Assembly (NCBI GenBank): GCA_002179805.1
Contig: NAVB01000991.1
Location: 1-20,846, forward strand
From: Acanthamoeba lenticulata
Lineage: Eukaryota > Discosea > Longamoebia > Acanthamoebidae
Length of the DNA stretch: 20,846 nt
Reading direction: 5' to 3'
Each line of letters opens with the position of its first letter. Positions within the stretch are counted from its first letter, which is position 1. The notes beneath the pieces are model-generated. The model saw only the letters and a program-made list of their open reading frames with translations. It searched no databases and was not told the DNA's origin. Below are positions 9,116 through 16,848 of the stretch, piece by piece. The translations under genes were made by a program, and so were the position numbers.

Positions 9116-9975
9116 ATGGCGAGCCCCAAGCAAGCTGTGGAGGAGGCGTGGAACCGTGCCAACACCCTGGTGGATGAGACCGACCAGTGGAAGGAGGAGA
9201 AGAAGGATGACGTTGCGCTACTCACGAGCAAGAACTTCGAGGGCTGCCCTGTCAACTGCTTCAAGGTCACGGGTATGGTTATCGCCATTCCTGCCTTGCT
9301 TGTAAACTGCATTACTCACAATCTTTCGCTATGCGGCACGATGAAGGTGTCGTGAATGCCTCGCCCAAGGATGCCGTCGACCTCCTCTGGGGCTGGCGCA
9401 AGGCTGAGTGGCAGCGGTTTGCTCCCGACATTGATGGTGCCCATCACCACTGACTTCGCTTCTAAGTATTCCTTTCATGCACGAGATCTGACTCCTTCAA
9501 TCCACATTCAATTCGTATTGGCAGATTGGGAGATCGTCGATGAGGTCGATGAGAACACCCGCGTGGTGAGGCAGGTGAACAAGCTCAGCTGGCCCCTGTC
9601 CAACCGTGACATGGCCCTCGCCAGCGGCCGTGTCGAGTCCAACGGCACTCACGCCCTTGTCTTCCGTTCGGTCGAGCACGAGAAGGTGCTACATCCTCCT
9701 GCTTCGCTCTTGATACTTGAACGTGTGTGAGCTTACATCAACCTCTCCACACAATGGTGCTGGCGTAACCTCGACAGGTGCCCGTCGTCTCCAAGAACGT
9801 GAGGGCCAACGTGCTGCTCAGCGCTTTCGTGTTTGTTCCCGCGGGCGAGGGCAAGTCCACCCTTACCCGTATCATCCACGTCGACCCCGCTGGCAACATC
9901 CCCTCCTCGGTGGTGAACGTGACGGCCAAGGCCACCCACGAGGTCATCTCCTCCTTCAACAAGCTCCTGGCTTAG
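9116..9975 (+). CDS. START-domain lipid-transfer-like protein
   Basis: Model: join(9116..9272, 9347..9436, 9525..9685, 9778..9975), 201 residues, nearly all one START domain. Visible family marks are an N-terminal amphipathic helix (AVEEAWNRA), W-E-I-V-D followed by TRVV, the S-N-R-D-M stretch, a central strand (VRANVLLSAFVF) and the late DPAGNIPSSVVN motif before the C-terminal helix. START domains hold a single lipid or sterol in a deep pocket under that helix. The protein has no signal peptide, membrane segment or extra domain, so it is probably a soluble cytosolic lipid carrier. Ligand unknown. The 5' border of exon 2 uses GATGAAG|GT, chosen because it keeps frame and adds VVNASPKDAV. Confidence 0.85.
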
Positions 9976-10007
9976 TAAATCAATCTTTTTTCTTTCTACA
10001 CAAGAAA

Positions 10008-10013
10008 AATAAA
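10008..10013 (+). terminator. Polyadenylation signal of the START gene
   Basis: AATAAA 32 nt after the TAG at 9975, only 38 bp before the stop codon of the convergent NCBP3 gene. The two 3' ends must nearly touch or overlap. Confidence 0.6.
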
Positions 10014-10050
10014 TTCCAAGAAAACGACAAGTCGGGACAACCACTTCTTT

Positions 10051-11549
10051 CTACAAGAGCTCGTCTGGTTGAGGACGCGGTGGCTGTTGTTGCTGGTGCT
10101 GCTCAGGTTGCGTCTCTGGCTGCTCGCCGCTGCTGGCGTCATGCGAGCGCGGCGCAAACCTGAGGCCACGCCGCCGCTTCGTGTCATCGCTGACCATCTC
10201 GTCGAGCCCGAGCGTGGAAATGACGGCCTTCTGGAGTTGGTTCCGCTGCGCCGCTGTGGCATCGCCCGCGTCGCCCTCCTTGCTGCTGCCACCACGCCTC
10301 CGACGCCTCTCGTTCTTGTGCTTCTTGTTCTGCGTTTGCAGCTGCTGTCGCTCTTTGCTGATGCTCACTTTGATCGACGGTCCGCCTGTATGCAGCCACG
10401 ATTATGGTGAAGTCAAGAACAAGAAGGATCAAGAGCTGCTCAAACAAAGAGAGTACGTTGGGCATTGCGCTGCTTGTGGGCCTTGCGCTGGCGCAGCATC
10501 TCCTCGACGTAGACGCTTTTCTTGGGCACCAGCGGTCGCCGGTCCTCGATGGTGGCGAACCGGAGGAGGATGGTGTGCGTGCGCCAAGGCTGCTTGCCGG
10601 TCCGCCAGGCGTAGAACTCCACGGGCTCGCCGGGCGGCGGGACCAGCCCGTCGCTCTCTGTCGGGTTACTCACGTTCATGAAGGCCTGCGCCGCTGACCT
10701 GCACCGACGCCCGCCCGAAAGCAAGAGTCAACGACATTGATTATGGAGCAGAAGATGAACGAAGAAGAGGAAAAGGCGAACGAGGGGTCAGCAAAGACGA
10801 CGTTGCAGCTGCTGTCGTCGATCCACTCTACAAACTGCGGTCGGTACTCGAGTCCAAAGTACTGGAAGACGTCCTCTGTGCTCATCTTGTCCGTCCCGTA
10901 CACGTAGAGCGTGTCTGGCCGTCGCTTTACCTCGACTGGCCACTCCTTCTTTGGCTCGCGCGTCTCTGTAAGATGGAGTTGTTAGCGAAAGTTAAAGAAA
11001 GCCAGAGACGCGAGCCAAAGTACCAAGTTCCATGCCGCCTTCCTCTTCGTCCATGCCACCTTCCTGCTCCTTCTCCTCCTTCTCCTCTTGCTCGCCCTCC
11101 TCGAGCTCAAGTCCCTTCGACTCGCTCTCGTCTGCCGTCGCGGTCGATGGTGGCACGAGAGGACCGAACTTTTGCTGTCGTCTCTCCTTCTTGGCCTTCT
11201 CCTCGGGATCGATCAGCCCGAATCGCAGGCCACGCTCCTCCATCTTTTTCGCTTTTTCTTCAGCGAGCAGGAAGGGATTGGTGTAGCGCTTCACTTGACC
11301 AAGAGTGCCCAGCTGGGGTGGCTCCTGGAATTCGACGCCGAAGCGCTCGGCACTGGTGCGCGCACGAGATTAGACCCGATCAATGCACACAGATCCTTGT
11401 TCTTTGCATTCATTCAAATGAAATACAGCATACCGTCGCATGTGCCGCTCACGCTCAACTTGCTGTGGATCTGCGGCATTCTCTACGCCGACCTGCTGCG
11501 CGATCGTCTGAAAGGGTGTGAAGACAACCTTAGGATCGCGGATGAACAT
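10051..11549 (-). CDS. NCBP3: Nuclear cap-binding protein subunit 3 (NCBP3) homologue
   Basis: Model: complement(join(10051..10385, 10457..10698, 10782..10965, 11024..11352, 11434..11549)), 401 residues. The core is the RRM-like region (about residues 155-235), with TLYVYGTDKMSTEDVFQYF and the hallmark EWIDDSSCNVVF, which matches the WLDD-type cap-binding segment of animal NCBP3. It is followed by HTILLRFATIEDRR, equivalent to the LFMRFAT-K/E-D segment. The N-terminus has a charged helix (FLLAEEKAKKMEERGLRF) and an acidic Glu-rich stretch; the C-terminus is basic, then Gln/Pro-rich. NCBP3 binds capped RNA and links it to export factors (TREX, EJC) in the nucleus. An in-frame TAG stands just before the ATG at 11547-11549, supporting this start. 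The gene is head-to-head with the RNase MRP-type gene, 96 bp apart. The animal protein is longer (about 620). Confidence 0.87.
10949..11020. repeat. Inverted repeat spanning an NCBP3 intron and its acceptor
   Basis: Arms CTTTGGCTCGCGCGTCTCTG (10949-10968) and CAGAGACGCGAGCCAAAG (11003-11020) are complementary apart from a 2-nt CG insertion, with a 34-nt loop. On the minus strand one arm is the 5' end of the 58-nt intron 10966-11023. The other covers the AG acceptor and the first 17 nt of the next exon. Confidence 0.8.
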
Positions 11550-11645
11550 CCTCTAATGAGCTTGCTGTGGCGGCAATCAACCGTTGGTCGTCCCAAGGAA
11601 ATAGATAAGAAAAAGGAGCAGGAAACAAAACAAAACATATCCAAG
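11550..11645. promoter_or_regulatory. 96-bp bidirectional promoter between NCBP3 and the MRP-type gene
   Basis: Both ATG codons (11549 minus, 11646 plus) border this stretch. It has an A-rich part (11606-11645) next to the plus-strand start and no TATA box. Shared control of two RNA-processing genes is plausible. Confidence 0.45.
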
Positions 11646-12801
11646 ATGGACGACAAGCTGGACAAAGACACGACCGCGGCACTGGCTCGCATCGAGCACC
11701 TTTGGCGGCTGGTGCAGACATATGCACCTTCACAACCGACCCTTGCACAGTTTTACATGTGCGCTAGTTCCCCTTGGACGTGTTTCCCACAATTCTTGGC
11801 TGATTCGCACGGTTATCTTCGTGCGTAGGTCGCAACTTCGGTCGCTTGCTCGCGAGAATGACATCGGTACTCTCTCGTTCTTTTCCCTCAAATCTTATGC
11901 ACTCCCTCCCGGCAGGCTTCTCTCACCGTCCGGAGTGCCAGACCTTGCCGGAGCGTCAGCCCTCCGGTTGTGCCCCTATTGCTCGGCCGTCTTCATCCCC
12001 TCCCAGAATTGTACTTTTGTCTTCCTCTTTGACTTCTTCTTCTTCTCCTCCTTCACGCGTTGCGTTCAACGAACGCTGTGCTCACACAACACACAGGCAC
12101 GGTGCGGCTACGGTCCGTTGAAGACTGCTCGCGGCGGACCAAGTGCGAGCTGGAGCGAAGCAAGCGAGAGTCCTCCAAGGGCGCGAAAAGCAGCAGCACG
12201 ACCGCGACGGCCCTTCCGAGCACCCCCGGCGCCGGCGGCCTCTTCTCGACGCCAACCCGCCCTGCTCGGGCCAACGCCGATGACAACAGCAAAACGAAAA
12301 TGACCAAGCGCAAGCGCGGGCACACTTGCAGCAAGAGCATGCTCGTACGAACCACATTCCATGGCTGGCTGCACTTCACATTCCATGCTTAGGATTGCGA
12401 TCATCTCAATTATGTGTCTGCAGGCGTACCACTGCGGCGTGTGCGATCACGTGAGCTACTTTGAAGGCACCCCGCCGGGGTTCGTCGCCCGCAAGCTGGC
12501 CAAGAAGGAAGAGGAGCAGCCGCAAGAGACCTCCGCCGCTGCCTCGCCCGCGGCGCAGCGCCAGGGACCGACGACGCCCAAGACCCCGATGACGCCCAAG
12601 ACGCCCAAGACGCCCAAGACGCCAACGTCGGCCACGAAAACGCCACCGGGGGCCAGCGGAGGCGAGAAGACCAAGCGGCGCGTGCCCTCGTCGGCCAAGA
12701 GGAAGAGCACGCTCAAGTCGCTGATCAACGCCCAGAACAAGGCCAACACCACCGCGCCATCGGCCTTGAACCTCTACTCCTTCATCCAGTCCCTCAAGTA
12801 A
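11646..12801 (+). CDS. Rpr2/Snm1-type RNase MRP/P subunit, C18orf21(RMP24)-like
   Basis: Model: join(11646..11758, 11829..11866, 11942..12010, 12097..12344, 12424..12801), 281 residues, all phases agreeing. An N-terminal helical segment (LARIEHLWRLVQTYA...LAQFYM) is followed by two zinc-knuckle halves, C61-P-Y-C64 and C160-G-V-C163, separated by a basic segment. That is the arrangement of the Rpr2/Rpp21/Snm1 family. The tail has a Thr-Pro-Lys repeat and ends in SLINAQNKANT...NLYSFIQSLK, which resembles the end of human C18orf21 (a proposed RNase MRP-specific protein) more than Rpp21. Likely role: a protein subunit of nucleolar RNase MRP (pre-rRNA cleavage) or RNase P. The acceptor of exon 3 (GTGCCAG|AC) was chosen to restore frame to LCPYC; an alternative 10 nt upstream would also keep it. 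Confidence 0.75.
12574..12626 (+). repeat. 9-bp tandem repeat coding Thr-Pro-Lys units
   Basis: About six units of ACGCCCAAG (one as ACCCCGATG), coding TPKTPMTPKTPKTPKTP in the tail of the MRP-type protein. TPK units are possible proline-directed phosphorylation sites. The human counterpart also has Thr-Pro-rich sequence here. Confidence 0.8.
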
Positions 12802-12833
12802 CAGCTACCTTATTTACAAAAAGAAAAGAAAAG

Positions 12834-12839
12834 AATAAA
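12834..12839 (+). terminator. Polyadenylation signal of the MRP-type gene
   Basis: AATAAA 33 nt after the TAA at 12801. The next gene on the same strand starts at 12924, so termination and initiation fit within 120 bp. Confidence 0.6.
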
Positions 12840-12923
12840 TGCAAACAAAAAAGTTTAGTTATTCTTTTTGTGATCTGTTCATCTTCGCTCCCGAGTTGTG
12901 CAAGTTGGTAAGAAGCGGACGAG

Positions 12924-15404
12924 ATGGCCGAGGAACAGCACCAGCCCGCCGCGTCCCAGGAAGTGGATATGAAGTTGGAGGAGGACAGGAAGCGGAAGCG
13001 AGCGGAGCGATTCGGACTTCCGCCCTCGGAGGGCTCGTCTGACTCCACACTTGACTCCCAGTCGTCCGATCTGACCTCGAGGTGCGTAGGCTCACTCCCT
13101 TTCTTCATCTCTTTTTCTTGATTTTTGATGCCGATTTCTTCATTTTTCTCCATTTATCACAATTGGGGCCAGTAGCTTGACTTCACGCGAGGGCCCTGTA
13201 TGTGCATTAATCGTTGATGCGTGTGCCTCCTCTTCCTTCTGCAGGGTTCCATCAGAGCGACCGTCCAAGAGGACGCGCCAAGGCGACTCCGGCGCGCTGC
13301 TCGAGCTGCCACGGCATCACCAAGGCCGCGGCGGCCGTGGGCACTACGAGTCTGGCGGTGGCAGCCGGCCTCGCCATCACCAACAGCAGCGCGAACCCGA
13401 TCGCAGTGAGCCCCGCGCCCGGCCGGAACGGTCCTTTGTGCGGAGCTACGACGTGCGCGGGTGGGACGGCCTGCCCATCGAGAAGACCGAGTGCTTCAAA
13501 ATCAGCGCCTCCAAGCGGTGCGCCTGCCCGCCGGCCGCCGCCGCCCTTGGGAAGGACACAAAAGCTCACACAAACGAACACCACGCAGGCTTGAGCTCTA
13601 TGATGCGGCACACGAGGACCTTCGCCTAGCCTCCAACGCCGACCCGGACCGGATGCTGAAGGGCGGCTTTTGCTCCGAGGAGATGATCCGCCGGTTGTGG
13701 CACGAGAAGGGCCGGCTGGATCCCATGTTCGACTCTGGCCACAGCCAGGCCTACTACAAGTGCGTCCTCCCGCCCACATGTGGTCTCGTGTGTGTCGCTG
13801 CACGCTGCGTGGCCTGAATGGAGTCGAGCGACATGGCGTGGCGCCGCCGGGTCCTCTGCAGAGTGCGCGACACGCTGTACCCGCTGGACCGCAAGGGCAG
13901 CTCCCGTTTCTGGAACCGCGCCGGTGACAAGCTCATGCAGGTGCGGTGCTTTTCCTCCACCTCTCTTTCCTTTTCCAATATAAATATTAAATTAAAAATG
14001 GACTGACTGCGCGTGACGCATACGGACGCAGCTGGTCGAGAGCGTCGACCTCCTGACGAGTCTGCGCTCCACGACCTTCATCGACGTTTGCGGCGGCCCT
14101 GGTGCCTTCACGCAGCTCGTTCTCAGGTGCACAAACAAACCTTTCTTGGCTAATACATTAGCATTACCTTTTATTTTGACAATTCATTTGATAATATTAT
14201 AGTATTTATTATTTTTGATAAAAATTGGTTTTTGTATTGATTGGTGTTGAAATGTGATGCATACGCAGGCTGGGCAAGCAGCCGTGCCGCGGCTACGGCA
14301 TGACGCTGCGCCTGCCCAACACGCCTAAGTCCGACGCCTGGTACCCGATGCTGGAAAACAACCCGAGCTTCACCATCTCCTTCGGTGTCGATGGCACTGG
14401 TGCGTCGGCCCCTTGCACGCGCGCGGCCCTTCTGGGAGCTCACGCGCGCTCATGTGTATGCGGTTGTTTGGGGCCTGCGCAGGAAGCGTGTACGAGATGG
14501 AGAACCTCGACGGGCTCTGCGAGGAGATTAAACAAAACGGGGACGCCCAGCGAGTCAACCTCGTGGTGGCCGACGGCGGCTTCGAGATCAAGAAGAACGA
14601 GAAGGGCGAACACATGGAGAACTACCAGGAGCTGTTCTCCAGCCGCATCATCCTCTCCGAGATCCTCGTCATGCTCAAGACCCTCCAGCCCGGCGGTGCG
14701 CTTTCGCCTCTTCCCTCTGTGTGTGTGACATCGTCGTTGTGGAGAGAGAATGACGAATCGTCCGGCACACGTTGTAGGCCACTTTGTGTGCAAGGCGTTT
14801 GATTGCTTCTCGTCGATCAGCGCGAGCTTCATCTACCTCCTGACGCTGCTGTTCGAGGAGGTCTACATCATCAAGCCTCTCCGGAGTCGCATCGTCAACT
14901 CGGAGCGCTACTTTGTGGGCAAGTTCATGAAGAGGTTCGTCCGCTTGTCCGTTCGTCTATCGTGTCCAGCTTGGGCCTAACGTATGTTCGTGCGTGCGTG
15001 TGCGTGTTGCATGCAGGCACGGCCGATCGCACGAGCTGCTGCTGCGCATCTGCTCGGAGCTCCACGGCAAGTGCGAGGAGTACCTGTCGCCGCTGTCGCT
15101 CCTGCCCCTCAAGCAGATGCAGGAGGACGAGGCCTTCATGAGCACGATGCGCATGATGCTGGAGACCATCTGCGAGAAGCAGACGTTGGCGCTGCGGATG
15201 GTGCTAGACGAGGCCTACAAGGTCATGAACCGGGATCAGGGCAGGGCCGAAGGCGCGGGAGAGGCCGCTGGCGAAGACGTGGCCGCCGGCAACGCCGCCG
15301 CGCAGCCGGCTGGCGAGGAGGCAGTCAACGTGACTGCTGCTGGCACCAATGGCAACGACTCAGGGCACCAGGCTGAGGAAGAGGAGGAACCCGAGTTGCT
15401 CTAA
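12924..15404 (+). CDS. CMTR1-like mRNA cap-1 2'-O-methyltransferase (FtsJ/RrmJ fold)
   Basis: Model: join(12924..13081, 13245..13517, 13589..13759, 13829..13940, 14032..14126, 14269..14399, 14483..14695, 14778..14934, 15017..15404), 565 residues. After a disordered charged N-terminus (about 1-120) comes an adrift-type RrmJ methyltransferase core. It shows NRAGDK (K235), the SAM motif DVCGGPGAF (256-264), GYGMTL, VADGGF (D344), HFVCKAFD (K390) and NSERYF (E427): the complete K-D-K-E tetrad of cap 2'-O-methyltransferases. Order and spacing match CMTR1, which methylates the first transcribed nucleotide in the nucleus. The human guanylyltransferase-like C-terminal domain is replaced here by a helical stretch and an Ala/Glu-rich tail; neither the animal G-patch nor WW domain is seen. 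The exon 4 acceptor (GTCGAG|C) is the only one keeping frame there and is the weakest junction. Confidence 0.88.
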
Positions 15405-15720
15405 TGACTTGCAGCCAGCTTTTCCCCACCTTCTTGCATAAGAGGGAGAGGTGGAGTTGGAAAAATACTGGTTTTTCACGTTTTATTATTTTATAAAATT
15501 TTATAATAATCAAGCCAGGTGTCCTTGTGTTTGCAGCAAACATTTGACATTTGCTTAGCCTTCCTTGAACGTCTCCTCGTCGCGTGGGCATTTCAGTCCC
15601 CAGCATCCATGATGGGCACGGGCTCCATGCGGGAGGGACTCAGGAAGGGCCCGGCCGAGTACACGGGCCTGGTGGACATCACCATACGTGACAGACTGCT
15701 ACTGCTGTTGATGCTGTTGG
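15405..15720. other. 3' flank of the CMTR1-like gene, nothing recognised
   Basis: A 3' UTR-like stretch with an AT-rich part at 15480-15510 but no AATAAA. Open frames here have no motif I recognise. Confidence 0.4.
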
Positions 15721-15721
15721 T

Positions 15722-15800
15722 GTCCTGGGGCAGCCGTTGGCACGCGCCCACTGGAGCACAGAGCATGGCCAAGTGGCCCTCTTTTACAGAGAGCCAGCCC
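15722..15800 (-). pseudogene. Relic of an F-box/ankyrin-type repeat
   Basis: Minus-strand reading gives KEGHLAML and, after a shift of frame, LQWARANGCP, the exact consensus of the repeats in the 4827-6426 gene. At the nucleotide level CTCCAGTGGGCGCGTGCCAA is shared. Only one repeat is legible and its two halves are in different frames, so this is a decayed copy from a dispersed gene family. Confidence 0.6.
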
Positions 15801-15903
15801 TTGCTTGCCACTTGCTGCAAAGCAGGGACGGGCGTGGGTGGAGGTGCCAGGGTTGCTGCGCCCACGCACGGCTGAAGGGCTAGCCGCGTCGTCAAGTGCA
15901 AAT

Positions 15904-15909
15904 TTTATT
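15904..15909 (-). terminator. Polyadenylation signal of the snoRNA host transcript
   Basis: AATAAA on the minus strand, 77 nt into the last inferred exon. Confidence 0.5.
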
Positions 15910-16199
15910 TGCTGATTGCTTCGGAGCAGCTAGACGGGGTTGGTGGACGTGGGGTCGTGTGGCACGCTGTCGTTGTCAGCTTGCTGCTGAAAAATACAAG
16001 CCCGGCGCCCCCAAGAAACGTGCCAAGAAGCTCGGAAAGATTGTTTGAATAACCATTTATTTGGATGGTTTTGACAAGATGGAAGGGTACGTACCACCGC
16101 GCGTAAGTTGGGCTCTCCATCCTTACAGATAACCTACATAAATAGAAACAGATTAGAACAAGTCCGTTGAAGAGAAACACAAAAAAGGAGAGCAAGAAG

Positions 16200-16287
16200 G
16201 ATTATTCAGGAAATTGGCTTGATATAAAATCAAAGGGTTGTGATCATCGTCGATCATCCGGGAAAAGAATGTGTCATCACTATAATC
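16200..16287 (-). ncRNA. Intronic box C/D snoRNA candidate
   Basis: Within the intron 16134-16320, minus strand: stem GATTAT (16287-16282), one A, box C GTGATGA (16280-16274), about 64 nt, box D CTGA (16209-16206), stem ATAATC (16205-16200). The 6-bp terminal stem is perfect and the 88-nt length is typical. Inside lies a C'-like pair of GATGATC (16247-16232 region). The segment before box D (ATCAAGCCAATTTC) is the expected guide for 2'-O-methylation; I could not place its target by eye. Confidence 0.7.
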
Positions 16288-16662
16288 AAATAAAGGAGAG
16301 CACGGACGGAGAAAAATTACCTTGTGCCACAGAGCACCATCTGATCAAGAGCAGAACGTCACTCCAGCAGCTCCGGAACACAAGCGACTGCAAGATGAGA
16401 GGTTTAGTGAGCGGCAAGCAAACGTATAATAATAAAGATTAAATGGGGAGTGCTCAGCTGCCAAATGATCAACAGTATAGTTCTGACTCGTCATCTAAAA
16501 TAAAAGAGTTCCTCACTGCGCTAAACGAAACAGCCACCAACGGCAGCATGCTGAGAGGTGCAACTAGTTACCTTGATGGCCGGAGAGCGTGTGTGGTGGT
16601 GGAGTGACAGTTCGCGGGCTGTGTGCCAGTGGTTTGTGTAGAGCCTTGAGCAGCGACACAAG

Positions 16663-16670
16663 CTTTTATA
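16663..16670 (-). promoter_or_regulatory. TATA box of the snoRNA host gene
   Basis: TATAAAAG on the minus strand, identical to the GH16 gene's box, about 30 nt before the presumed first exon. Confidence 0.5.
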
Positions 16671-16739
16671 GACGACATGTCGACAGCACGGGAGTTCTCC
16701 ATTTTTTCTCTCGGAGCTATGCATTCATAGCATACCAAG

Positions 16740-16747
16740 TGACGTCA
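16740..16747. promoter_or_regulatory. CRE-like palindrome TGACGTCA
   Basis: A perfect 8-bp bZIP-type site 101 bp before the PRPF40 ATG, in the 178-bp region between it and the divergent snoRNA host TATA box. It may act on both. A chance match is possible. Confidence 0.35.
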
Positions 16748-16848
16748 GCAAACCTTTTCTCTTCTTTTTTCTTAGGCTGAGTTTGTGCCTGCATCTTGCC
16801 TTCGCCTTGAACAAGGCTCGCGAATCGACTGTCGAAATCGTAAAGAAG

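Larger units (their letters stand above)
15880..16640 (-). ncRNA. Probable non-coding snoRNA host gene, four exons
   Basis: Minus-strand signals line up as a spliced transcript. TATA is at 16663-16670. Exon 1 runs from about 16640 to 16572 (donor GTAACT), exon 2 16387-16321 (acceptor CTTGCAG, donor GTAATT), exon 3 16133-16095 (acceptor TATTTATGTAG, donor GTACGT), and exon 4 from 15986 (acceptor TTTTTCAG) to a polyA signal. Exon 1 has no ATG. The longest frame from the first ATG is about 46 residues and its stop overlaps the AATAAA, so coding is unlikely. Intron 2 contains a box C/D snoRNA, the usual cargo of such genes. The 5' and 3' ends are approximate. Confidence 0.5.

Noticed and set aside
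15519..15875. Plus-strand open frame of 118 codons after the CMTR1-like gene
   Set aside because: No recognisable motif; part of it is antisense to the ankyrin relic.
16393..16571. Possible second box C/D snoRNA in host intron 1 (ATGACGA ... CTGA)
   Set aside because: Box C is imperfect and the flanks do not pair.
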